From: Bacteroidales bacterium
GTDB lineage: Bacteria; Bacteroidota; Bacteroidia; Bacteroidales; UBA932
Assembly: GCA_017427385.1 (NCBI GenBank)
Contig: JAFRSW010000011.1
Span: 1-64,000, forward strand
Direction: 5' to 3'
Length of the DNA stretch: 64,000 nucleotides
Below are positions 9,177-17,672 of this stretch, piece by piece. The stretch's first letter is position 1; every line of letters begins with the position of its first letter. The notes beneath the pieces are model-generated. The model did not search any database. It was not told the DNA's origin and worked only from the letters and a program-made list of their open reading frames with translations. The translations under genes and the position numbers were made by a program.

Positions 9177-9364
9177 TTCCCGTAACGAACGGCATTAACC
9201 TCGGCTTGAATCTCCTCGTCAGAGATGTCTGTCGTTTTAGGACATGAAGCGATAAACTTCTCCACCAAATTGTCTCGGGTCTGATATTTCCATCCCATTT
9301 TCTGAGCCAGTGTGGACAGGAACGGGACTTCACCGTTGGGGATAGACAAAACAATCTGTGTCAT
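9173..9364 (-). CDS. Small antitoxin partner of the PIN toxin
   Basis: A 63 aa protein directly upstream of the PIN gene and overlapping it by 4 bases. It starts MTQIVLSIPNGEVPFLSTLA and carries KMGWKY, a layout typical of short Bacteroidota antitoxins paired with PIN proteins. The C-terminal half (DISDEEIQAEVNAVRYGK) is acidic and helical and could wrap the toxin. No classical DNA-binding domain is obvious, although the N-terminal beta strand could dimerise. Identification rests on gene order and overlap. A well-formed promoter lies just upstream. Confidence 0.75.
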   Translation of the reverse strand: MTQIVLSIPNGEVPFLSTLAQKMGWKYQTRDNLVEKFIASCPKTTDISDEEIQAEVNAVRYGK

Positions 9365-9388
9365 AGCCTTTTTCTTTTAGTCTCTTCG

Positions 9389-9420
9389 CAAAGATGCAAA
9401 GAAAAAGCCAAATCTCCAAA
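9389..9420 (-). promoter_or_regulatory. Promoter of the toxin-antitoxin pair
   Basis: On the minus strand a -33 element TTTG (9417-9420) and a near-consensus -7 box CATCTTTG (9389-9396; Bacteroidota consensus TAnnTTTG) are 20 bases apart. The predicted transcript starts about 20 bases before the antitoxin ATG. Confidence 0.6.
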
Positions 9421-9466
9421 TGCAGTAAGCAGTATGTCAAAGAGCGTATGGGGCTTTGTCCCTGGT

Positions 9467-12400
9467 TTATTCGGCAAAGAAACAATCAATAGGATCATCA
9501 CCTATGCCAACGATGTAGCCTCCAAAATTGGATGAGGTGATGGTAACAAGTGAGCCGCCACTGGTTCTGCTCTTGACGGCACCGCCGACATAGCACTTGG
9601 TGATGGTTCCGTCGCATGCCAGATAGGGTGCGCTATCTTCCGTCTTATACCAGCCGGCAATGGATCCGGCTCGGCTGTAATTGTATGTAGAGGCCTCGTC
9701 CTTGTATGCGCTGGATTTCTCACCAGCTTCAATAGTGCCATAGTTTGAGCAAGCCTGGAGAGTGCCATGATGAAGAGCTCCGACCACGCCACCGGCAGCC
9801 GACGCCCTGTTCTTCACGGCCAGAGCCAGTACATTACCCCTATTCACATTATTATTATCAGTGGAAGAGGATTCCTTATACCCAATGATACCTCCTGCCA
9901 TAGCCGCACCATTTTCATTATCGCTACAGGTGTTACAAGTCACAGCTCCGGTGTTTTCACAGTCACTCACAGCGCAGGATGTGTCATCCTCAATCCAGCC
10001 AGCTATGCCACCGGCATAATTGGACAGGACTGAGGAGCCGGTAAGGCTTTTTGATGTTACTGCGCCACTGTTGGTGCAGCCTGTGATTTCCTGGGCCTGA
10101 TCCCATACATCACCTGCTATTCCGCCCACGACGGCGAATGAACTGGTGGATTTATTATAGCGGTAGCGTACTTGGTTCGTGTTTTCGCAGTCGATAATCC
10201 TGCCTCCAACCATTTGACCGGCGACGCCGCCCATCACAGCCCTGTTGCTTATGACATACAGGTATCCGTTATTGGTGCAGGTATTAATCTCTGAACCATC
10301 TTGTCCATCGTCAGGCGCCTCCATACGACCAGCGATGCCACCGACTGAATAAAGCATTAACGGAGTTGCGTCCACTTGGTAATACGCTTCGATATCGGCG
10401 TTATTAACACAATCCGTGCAATCATTGTCTTTCCCGGTATTATCTCCAAAGATACCGCCTGCGCGAATTCCTGCCCTATTGGTTGTCCCTGTCATATCCA
10501 ACCGAATAAGTCCATTGTTGGTACAGGATGAATAAAGTACCTGGGCGTCTCCGCGACCAGCAATTCCACCGACGGAAATGTGGTCCTGTGCGGATTTGGT
10601 GCTCTCGTTAGCAATGGTTATACCCCCTCCGTTTTCACAATCATCAAACTCAGACGCGCCAGTCCCGACAACCTTTCCTGCCAGACCGCCAACGCGGATA
10701 GCGCCTGATTCAGAAGTAACTGATATCGCTCCTGTATTTTGACAGGAATCCAAAGTAATGGCATCTATAATACCGGCGACTCCGCCAAGGCAGAGTTCCG
10801 TTGTTGCCGCTCCGCTGTTGGAAACAGCTCCAGAATTTGTACAGCTAGTAAGATTATTCCCTACTTCACCAATTATTCCTCCCAAATACACATATCCCTT
10901 GGAATTGGCGGAATTGGTAACGGTTCCCGTATTCTCACAATTACTGATACTGCATGCAGACATACCAAAGCCCACAATTCCGCCTATCTCTATGTAATGG
11001 CCTGAAATGGTCACCGGACAGTCATTTGAAACCAATCCGCTGTTGGTGCAGGATGTGACCGTTGCTTTACCACGTCCCACAATTCCGCCAACAAACATAT
11101 CGTAAGAACTGGCTGAACCGGAGGTCAGGACTACATCGCCTGCGTTGCTTGCAGTCACAATGGCGCTGTTCTCTCCTGTAACGCCGCCTATGCACGCCAC
11201 GTTGGAAATCTTCAAGCCTGCGATGGAGATGTCGCCAGCAGCCAAATTGGCGGAGCCCGAGGTTATATCACCAGCATTCAGGCCTGTCAATCCGCCCAGA
11301 TACAGTTGTGAGCAGGACAACTCCGTCACGGTAACAGTACCGCTGTTGGTGGCATTGAAGCCTCCCGACTGATGGTGACCGGCTACACCACCCACATAAA
11401 AGATTTTTCCGGATTGAGTGGAGGTATTGACAACGACCGCGCCACTGTTGGTAACACCGGTTATCGTGTCAAAGCTCAAGCCGCTGGCTACTCTTCCTAC
11501 AACACCTCCCACAGGTACACTCGCTTTTGTGGATGAACCCGTAAAAGAAACGGTTCCGGAGTTACTGCCACCTTGAATGGGGCCATTGGTGTATCCGCAA
11601 ATTCCGCCCAGAGCCATATATCCGCCGGTGGTACCGGAGAATGTTATTGCTGCAGTATTTGTATTGTCTACAAGTTCCCAATCACCCTTCTGGTGACCGA
11701 CGATGCCACCGACAGAATAGTACTTTCCGCTTGCATCTACTGAATAAGAGCCTCCTGCATTGATTGCTGTTGCGTTTGTACATAAAGAAACGCCATGAAG
11801 CATATTTCCAACTATGCCTCCTATACTGAGTTCACCGCTGGCGCTATCTCCGGTATATTCAATGGCTCCGCCCGTATTGGTGCAGGCCTCAATGAAAGCG
11901 CCTTCATCGCATCGTCCAACTATACCGCCGATAAGAGATCCTGATGGAGCCCCGGTAGCCGCCACATTGATATTGCCGGCATTGGAAAGTCCAGAATATG
12001 TGTCCGCTGTATTATTGATACGGCCGATTACACCTCCCTGGCAGAGATAGGTCCCGACAGCCCCGGCCTCAGTAGTGACTGTGCCGTCACTTGCGTTCGA
12101 GCATTCCTCCACCGAGCCCCTGGCAATACCGGCGACGCCGCCGATATGGAGCGGACCGGTGGTGGAGAAGTTCGACGTCACTTTTACCAGGCCGTGGTTG
12201 ACACAGCCCCTCATGGATTCTGCCGACTCTACCTGATAACCAAGAACGCCTCCGATGTAAACGCCCTGACCAAAATCGGCAGATGACATCACTGTACCGT
12301 AGTTTGCACAGTTGGAGATATCCCCTTGAGTCTTGAGGTCACCGCCTTTTTGGGTGCGACCTATGACTCCGCCGATAGAAGGCTGGCAGTCGTTGACTCC

Positions 12401-13756
12401 GCCATTGTCGGCAAACGTTACCGTGGCATAATTGGCGCAGTTGCTGATGGAGCCGCCCTTGTTGTTGCCGACAAGACCGCCAAGCTGGCAGTTTATGTTT
12501 TCTCCTTCAATGGCTGCAGAAGGAGTCCAGGTGATGGAACCTTGAGCCGTACAGTTCTGGAGGCCTGCAATATCGTCAATGGCCGTTGAAGGGAGGACTC
12601 GTTTTGCAAAGATACCCCAGTTCAGGTCATCGTCAGTTGTTGTGGATATGGTGGAATTCAGCGTTAGATTCTTCACCACACCCATCAAATCGGCGAACAT
12701 GGGTTTGGTAAGGCCGCTGATGGTCTTGCCGTTGCCGTCGAAGATCCCCTTATAGTCCTCCATCGGCTCAAAAGAGGCGGCAATGGATGAGAGGTCAAGG
12801 GTTCCTGAGCTCTGGACAAGACGTGCATTGAGCGTCTTGTTTCCGCCTGCAACAGCTTCGACAAACTCCTGGAAGGTAGCGACACTGTTAATCTGCTTGA
12901 GATTGGTAACCTTGTCGGGTGTGTATACCACGTTGTCAAACTCGCGCACCTTACCGGCGGCAATGGTCTTTGTGGCATCGCTGTCCATTACCTTTACTGT
13001 CATGTGGCCGGATGAGTTATCCACCACATCCAGGGTAATACCGCCTTCATAAGTACCTGCGGGAACAGCAATATAGAATACAAACGGGTCGTTGGACAGT
13101 TGCTTATTGGAGCCGAAGCTGTAAATGAGCGGGGTTCCGCCGGAGGCAGGTGTAAGACTGCCGTTCAGGATTCCTGCAGTGGCGCCGATAGTGAAATTAC
13201 CGGAAAGCGACTTGGATCCATCCGCAGCCGTAAGGGTGATTGAACTAAGCTTCTTGTCACCCGTGAAGGACAATTTCAGCAATGCGGCAACGTGACTGAA
13301 GGTGACATTGTCGCTCCTGGATGCCAGGGAAGCATACATCGGCATGGCAGCAGGGTCGAATCCGCCAGCCTCATAGTGCTGCGTAGAAGGGAAAGACACC
13401 TGGTTGCTCTGGTCTGGGACTCCACAGTAAAGAAAATTGTACGGAGCTGAGATGCTCGCCAGTTTGAACGTAGCCGCGGCGGTAGTGTTTCCGTCACCGG
13501 GGGTGAATGATGTGGCTGCAGTCCCGTTGAGCGTTATCACGTCGGAATCGCCCCAAAGCACTGGATACGAACTGCCGTCTTTGCTGCCAAGGGTAGTTTT
13601 GGTCTCCGGACTCGAGGGGACAGAGAGCGTGAAGGTTATTACTCCTCCATTTTCTCCGGGGATCTGCTCTATGATGGGATTGTCGATTTCCTTGGCACAT
13701 CCTGCTGCCACAAGAATCAGTGCAAATACAGGAATGTGTGTATATATCTTTTTCAT
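9467..13756 (-). CDS. Giant fimbrillin-headed GLUG-repeat lipoprotein
   Basis: A 1,429 aa lipoprotein with leader MKKIYTHIPVFALILVAAGC. Residues about 35-290 form a fimbrillin-like domain (SPETKTTLG, VSFPSTQHYEAGGFDPAAMP, FYIAVPAGTYEGG). The rest is a tandem array of roughly 26 GLUG-type units, each with GG-[ILV]-x-G followed by a C-x-N-x-G rung such as CTNSG or CENTG. This should fold as a long beta-solenoid with a ladder of Cys and Asn residues. GLUG repeats occur in surface adhesins and glycan-binding proteins; no enzyme motif was seen. It starts 12 bases after the EEP lipoprotein stop, so it is the last gene of the SusC/SusD operon. A long surface fibre or binding protein is the likeliest role. 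Confidence 0.85.
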   Translation of the reverse strand: MKKIYTHIPVFALILVAAGCAKEIDNPIIEQIPGENGGVITFTLSVPSSPETKTTLGSKDGSSYPVLWGDSDVITLNGTAATSFTPGDGNTTAAATFKLASISAPYNFLYCGVPDQSNQVSFPSTQHYEAGGFDPAAMPMYASLASRSDNVTFSHVAALLKLSFTGDKKLSSITLTAADGSKSLSGNFTIGATAGILNGSLTPASGGTPLIYSFGSNKQLSNDPFVFYIAVPAGTYEGGITLDVVDNSSGHMTVKVMDSDATKTIAAGKVREFDNVVYTPDKVTNLKQINSVATFQEFVEAVAGGNKTLNARLVQSSGTLDLSSIAASFEPMEDYKGIFDGNGKTISGLTKPMFADLMGVVKNLTLNSTISTTTDDDLNWGIFAKRVLPSTAIDDIAGLQNCTAQGSITWTPSAAIEGENINCQLGGLVGNNKGGSISNCANYATVTFADNGGVNDCQPSIGGVIGRTQKGGDLKTQGDISNCANYGTVMSSADFGQGVYIGGVLGYQVESAESMRGCVNHGLVKVTSNFSTTGPLHIGGVAGIARGSVEECSNASDGTVTTEAGAVGTYLCQGGVIGRINNTADTYSGLSNAGNINVAATGAPSGSLIGGIVGRCDEGAFIEACTNTGGAIEYTGDSASGELSIGGIVGNMLHGVSLCTNATAINAGGSYSVDASGKYYSVGGIVGHQKGDWELVDNTNTAAITFSGTTGGYMALGGICGYTNGPIQGGSNSGTVSFTGSSTKASVPVGGVVGRVASGLSFDTITGVTNSGAVVVNTSTQSGKIFYVGGVAGHHQSGGFNATNSGTVTVTELSCSQLYLGGLTGLNAGDITSGSANLAAGDISIAGLKISNVACIGGVTGENSAIVTASNAGDVVLTSGSASSYDMFVGGIVGRGKATVTSCTNSGLVSNDCPVTISGHYIEIGGIVGFGMSACSISNCENTGTVTNSANSKGYVYLGGIIGEVGNNLTSCTNSGAVSNSGAATTELCLGGVAGIIDAITLDSCQNTGAISVTSESGAIRVGGLAGKVVGTGASEFDDCENGGGITIANESTKSAQDHISVGGIAGRGDAQVLYSSCTNNGLIRLDMTGTTNRAGIRAGGIFGDNTGKDNDCTDCVNNADIEAYYQVDATPLMLYSVGGIAGRMEAPDDGQDGSEINTCTNNGYLYVISNRAVMGGVAGQMVGGRIIDCENTNQVRYRYNKSTSSFAVVGGIAGDVWDQAQEITGCTNSGAVTSKSLTGSSVLSNYAGGIAGWIEDDTSCAVSDCENTGAVTCNTCSDNENGAAMAGGIIGYKESSSTDNNNVNRGNVLALAVKNRASAAGGVVGALHHGTLQACSNYGTIEAGEKSSAYKDEASTYNYSRAGSIAGWYKTEDSAPYLACDGTITKCYVGGAVKSRTSGGSLVTITSSNFGGYIVGIGDDPIDCFFAE

Positions 13757-13768
13757 AAGGCAGCGTGA

Positions 13769-15661
13769 TTAGTCGAAGGTTATATATGAGACAACCGGGA
13801 AATGGTCTGAAGGGCACCAGGTATCTTCATCAACATCATAAGTGGTACGGATGGTCTTATAAGACTGGGCCGATATTGCCTGCGAAGACCCGTCGTGAAG
13901 GAAGATATGGTCTATACGGAACTGAGGATAAATCAGGTTTTTCATATAGTCCGCACCCCAGTTGCTGCCGGTCTGTGTACCTGGATAATTGACGTAGAAA
14001 CCAGACAGGTTTCCGGAATCATTAACCTCATCATAGGCATTGACAAAACTCCCAGACGTCATGGCTGTGTAAAGAGGCTGAATCTGCGTTTTCTTAGTAT
14101 CTATATAAGGGCCGAAATTAAAGTCTCCCACAACGACATAAGGCAGGGATCCGGCCTTGGCGGCAGTGAAATACTTGAGATTGTTGACAACCCTCAGGCG
14201 CCTGGCCGCAACAGCATCCTCATCATCGGACTCAATCTCGGAAATGGTATGTTTCTCGGTAGGCATATGAGTCACGAACAGGTAGAACTGCTTTCCGGAT
14301 ACCTTGTGTGTAAACTTTGCATACACACAAGTGGTTTCCGGATTGCCACTCTTGTCATATGCAGATGACCTGGAATCATAGTAGGTGTTATTTGCCGTAT
14401 GGGAAAGCCAGACATAATTGTAATCAGCAATATCAAACAAAGCAGTCTTATACGCAAATCCGTTGGCATAATTGTTATAAGTTTTATAACTAGGGCTTAA
14501 CCAGCCTTCATCCTTAATATCGTCAGGATTATCCAACTCCCATGTATACCCAGTAAAGCCTTTGGCCTCCGCAAGTGTTTTCAGCGAATAACTTCCCCCG
14601 TTCTGGAAATTGGCGTCCAGTTCGTTGAATCCTATGATATCGGCACCGGTACCCGCTATGGCAGTCCCCAAGGCTTCGCGCACGTTTGCATTGGTAAGGT
14701 ACATATACGTTTTACCACTTGTCTCGCGGGATTCCTCCTGATATACATTGTATATTGCCACGGAGATTCCAGGAGGCGTTGCCGTGGGCTCGCCTCCGTT
14801 TTCAGCGGTAAGGTCGTTGATGGAGACAAGGTTCTCAGTACGTCCTGCCGCATAGGTAAAGCTGGGGAACTGGACCAGCTTGTTGGACGCAAGAGTGTAA
14901 CCGCTTCCCCAGAACTTCAGACGCATAAAGGCGCCATCGGCCTGATATACAAGAGCCTCAATTCCCGCCGCGTAAGCCTGGGCAGGAATGGCAATATAGA
15001 AATACGTGTCCGTATTACTAAGCGCGACGTCACAGTCGTAGACAAGCGTTCCTGCGGTTCCCCCAGAGAATGCACCGGTAAAGCCACTAGCATCTATTGC
15101 AAGGGTGAAATTACCGTGAAGCTTCTCACTTCCAAGACTTTTGACCTCTATGCGGTCAAGCATTACGCTTCCCTTAACGGCAAAACCTATGAGGCCACAG
15201 AAATTGTTTAGCTGAACAGAGTAATTGTCACCTGATTTCTGGGCATTGCCGTAAGATGCTGCAGCAGCGGCATCAAAACTACCGGTCACATAGTTTTGGG
15301 TGGATGGAAGACTTATTACATTCTCCGAGGTTGTGCCCGGATAAAGCACTTTATATGGTGCAGACGTCGATGCGTTTATAATAAAGTCAACATTCTTGGT
15401 GCCATTCTCCTCAACCGTTACAGCATTGTCCGACAAGATTCCGTTTACAGATACCCTGTCACCAGTTTTCCAGAGCACTTCGCATACACCGTTGTTTGGA
15501 ACACCAAGTATGGTTTTACTCCCCTGTTCGGAGACGGAAGCATTGAGAATCATTGTATCTTCTTTGTGGTCAGCCTCAGAACTATCGTTCTTTGCACAAC
15601 TGGGAGTTAACCCGAGCACAATGACGGCCAAAATCCATATAATTACAGGATGTTTCATCAT
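13769..15661 (-). CDS. Fimbrillin-headed endonuclease/exonuclease/phosphatase-fold lipoprotein
   Basis: A 630 aa lipoprotein (lipobox LTPSC). Residues about 35-285 are a fimbrillin-like domain (SKTILG, VLWKTGDRVSVNG, VISLPSTQNYVTGSFD, FYIAIPAQAYAAG). Residues about 300-630 are an EEP catalytic domain with intact key residues: the metal-binding Glu in GFNELD, FVTHMP, GDFNFGP, RIDHIF and the terminal SDH in CPSDHFPVVSY. EEP enzymes cleave phosphodiesters or phosphomonoesters in nucleic acids, inositol phosphates or sphingomyelin. The substrate cannot be told here. The catalytic half is paralogous to the protein at 23812-24771. The ATGATG start overlaps the stop of the small upstream peptide, which implies coupled translation. 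Confidence 0.87.
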   Translation of the reverse strand: MMKHPVIIWILAVIVLGLTPSCAKNDSSEADHKEDTMILNASVSEQGSKTILGVPNNGVCEVLWKTGDRVSVNGILSDNAVTVEENGTKNVDFIINASTSAPYKVLYPGTTSENVISLPSTQNYVTGSFDAAAAASYGNAQKSGDNYSVQLNNFCGLIGFAVKGSVMLDRIEVKSLGSEKLHGNFTLAIDASGFTGAFSGGTAGTLVYDCDVALSNTDTYFYIAIPAQAYAAGIEALVYQADGAFMRLKFWGSGYTLASNKLVQFPSFTYAAGRTENLVSINDLTAENGGEPTATPPGISVAIYNVYQEESRETSGKTYMYLTNANVREALGTAIAGTGADIIGFNELDANFQNGGSYSLKTLAEAKGFTGYTWELDNPDDIKDEGWLSPSYKTYNNYANGFAYKTALFDIADYNYVWLSHTANNTYYDSRSSAYDKSGNPETTCVYAKFTHKVSGKQFYLFVTHMPTEKHTISEIESDDEDAVAARRLRVVNNLKYFTAAKAGSLPYVVVGDFNFGPYIDTKKTQIQPLYTAMTSGSFVNAYDEVNDSGNLSGFYVNYPGTQTGSNWGADYMKNLIYPQFRIDHIFLHDGSSQAISAQSYKTIRTTYDVDEDTWCPSDHFPVVSYITFD

Positions 15662-15810
15662 ATCAATAACTGGGGTGTATCAGATTCAGGATCAAAGGTT
15701 CCGACTTCTATCTCAAAGTCTTCCCCGGATATACATATTGGAGTCATACAGCCATCCAACTGGATTACCATCGCCTGGGGAGAATTGTATCTCTCTTTCA
15801 TATTGGTCAT
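15658..15810 (-). CDS. Small 47-50 aa peptide coupled to the EEP lipoprotein
   Basis: An intact frame lies between susD and the EEP gene. It can start at ATG 15810 (50 aa, MTNMKERYNSPQ) or in-frame ATG 15801 (47 aa, MKERYNSPQAMVIQLDGC). Its TGA stop overlaps the ATG of the EEP gene, a strong sign of translational coupling. It has two Cys and an acidic second half, and no signal peptide. It shares the MK-x-x-Y-x-x-P opening with the 44 aa peptide at 3358-3492, which also precedes a fimbrillin-headed lipoprotein. The function is unknown; a leader peptide or a small structural partner are both possible. Confidence 0.6.
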   Translation of the reverse strand: MTNMKERYNSPQAMVIQLDGCMTPICISGEDFEIEVGTFDPESDTPQLLI

Positions 15811-15814
15811 TATT

Positions 15815-17647
15815 TTAGTCAACCCACCCTTCGTTCTGAGTCAATGCCGTGTTGAGCTGGCGCTCCGTTGCAGGTATCGGCCACTTGGTGTAATAATCTC
15901 CATTTTTGGTCCATGACACACTCGCTTCACCCCAGCATTGTTTCAGGCCGGCTCCTTCGAAAAGCTTAGCGTCATACCATGTACCCCAACGGAGTTCATC
16001 GAAATAAAGAGTCCCTTCGCAGGCAAGTTCCCACCTCTTTTCGCGACGGATGCGATTCCTCAGATCGTCCTTTCCTGCAACCGTCGTATAAGTATTGCTG
16101 TTAAGCAAAGCAACGCCAGCGCGCTTTCTAACCATATTTACATATGGAATGGCTTCATTGGTCTTGCCCTGCTCATTAAGGGCTTCCGCCAAAGACAGAA
16201 GAACATCGGCATAACGAATAATGGGGACGTCAATGGGAGAATAATCACGGTATAGAAGCTCGTTCCCTTCGGAAACAAACTTGCGGACCAGATAATAGAA
16301 ATATTTTGCGGTATCCGAACGAAGATCGAACGGGTCGCTGATATCATTCTGAATGAAAGGCCAGCGCAAGGTATATATATACTCTACTCCATTGGGAGCC
16401 CCCAGATACTCAGAATAAGGCGTGATGTACGTCTGTAGCAGTCTAGGGTCACGGTTCGCATACACCGCTTTGATACGGGCCTCGTTGCCCTGGTCCAGAT
16501 ATTTAGAGAAGTTGGCACCATAGTCAGACATTTTCTTCTTAAGGCTCTTGTAGTCTGCGGTTCCAAAGTTGCCGTTACCGGAGTTCAAACCGTCACGCAG
16601 GAAGTAAACCGAGCGTGCGGCGGGTGTCATACTGGAATATCCGGGGATATAGTCGTCCCACTTGAACGGCTTTCCCTCCTTTGTCTCATACGTATCGATG
16701 AAATCGGCGTCACCGTAGAAGTCATTCCAACCGCTGCCGCTGGTGATTCTGGAGCCATACTTGAAACTCATCTGGTTGCCATAAGTATCCTTCTCAAAAC
16801 ACTGTATGGAAAAGACCATTTCAGAGCACTGTTCATTCTTCTCCTTGAATAACTGCTTATACTCGCCCTGGAAAAGACTGAAGCCCAGTTCACCAACTTT
16901 TTTGAAGTCGGATTCGGCTTTTACGTATTCCTTCATCCAAAGATATGTCTTCCCACGAAGGGCATAGGCGGCACCTTTGGTGGCACGACCATAGTTAGGA
17001 TCGCCGGCATTGTATTTACCGGGAAGGTTAGGCTCATTTATCACATCTGTAAGGTCATTAATGATTGCGTCCCATACCTCGTCCTCAGTGTTACGTGGTT
17101 TTGTGAACTCGTTTACAGGAGTGCTCTTAAGATAAAGTGGCACGCCATGGAAGTAGCAGTTGAGCCTATAATAGAAGTATGCCCTCAAGAACTTCGCTTC
17201 TGCCTTATACTGAGCACACAGATCCGGCTTCATATCGGGAACGCTTTCAATATTGTCGATGACCTCGTTCGCCCTGGAGACACCCTCATAGAGTTGTTTC
17301 CAGGCCACGCTGAAAATATTATCAGCCGAGGAGGCATTTCCCAGAAGCAGTTTGTGTGTGCTGGACCAGTTGCTTCTGGGGCTCACCGTAGGGTCAAGGG
17401 CCGACATGGTATGGGCATCAAGACCAAAATAATTGCCCTGAGAAACTGAGTTCTGGTATTCTTCTCCAGAGTTTTCCAGCATTGTATTATAAATGCCATT
17501 GACTGCTAAAGTGGCCAGGTTGGATGAAGTCCAAATACTGTTTGAACTGATTGCATTGTAAGGTGTTGTTTCCAGCAAGTCCTTACGGCAGGCTGTAACT
17601 CCCAATACAATCAATGATACGAATGCAAGATATTTGATTGCTTTCAT
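15815..17647 (-). CDS. SusD-family outer-membrane nutrient-binding lipoprotein
   Basis: A 610 aa lipoprotein with lipobox GVTACRKDLLE and the usual SusD opening (ETTPYNAISSNSIWTSSNLA). TPR-like helices follow: YEGVSRANEVIDNIES near 125, AKFLRAYFYYRLN near 150 and ALRGKTYLWMKEY near 230. The C-terminal block RYADVLLSLAEALNEQGK leads to RREKRWELACEG. SusD proteins form the lid on the SusC channel and bind glycans at the cell surface. It starts 25 bases after the SusC stop. The ligand cannot be predicted, though the EEP neighbours hint at a phosphorylated substrate. Confidence 0.95.
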   Translation of the reverse strand: MKAIKYLAFVSLIVLGVTACRKDLLETTPYNAISSNSIWTSSNLATLAVNGIYNTMLENSGEEYQNSVSQGNYFGLDAHTMSALDPTVSPRSNWSSTHKLLLGNASSADNIFSVAWKQLYEGVSRANEVIDNIESVPDMKPDLCAQYKAEAKFLRAYFYYRLNCYFHGVPLYLKSTPVNEFTKPRNTEDEVWDAIINDLTDVINEPNLPGKYNAGDPNYGRATKGAAYALRGKTYLWMKEYVKAESDFKKVGELGFSLFQGEYKQLFKEKNEQCSEMVFSIQCFEKDTYGNQMSFKYGSRITSGSGWNDFYGDADFIDTYETKEGKPFKWDDYIPGYSSMTPAARSVYFLRDGLNSGNGNFGTADYKSLKKKMSDYGANFSKYLDQGNEARIKAVYANRDPRLLQTYITPYSEYLGAPNGVEYIYTLRWPFIQNDISDPFDLRSDTAKYFYYLVRKFVSEGNELLYRDYSPIDVPIIRYADVLLSLAEALNEQGKTNEAIPYVNMVRKRAGVALLNSNTYTTVAGKDDLRNRIRREKRWELACEGTLYFDELRWGTWYDAKLFEGAGLKQCWGEASVSWTKNGDYYTKWPIPATERQLNTALTQNEGWVD

Positions 17648-17672
17648 AATAAAATCCGTTTACTGAAGATTA

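Noticed and set aside
9467..13756. Regularly spaced repeats that could suggest a CRISPR array or DNA satellite
   Set aside because: The periodicity follows codons of GLUG protein repeats, the DNA units vary widely, and no near-identical direct repeats with unique spacers are present.
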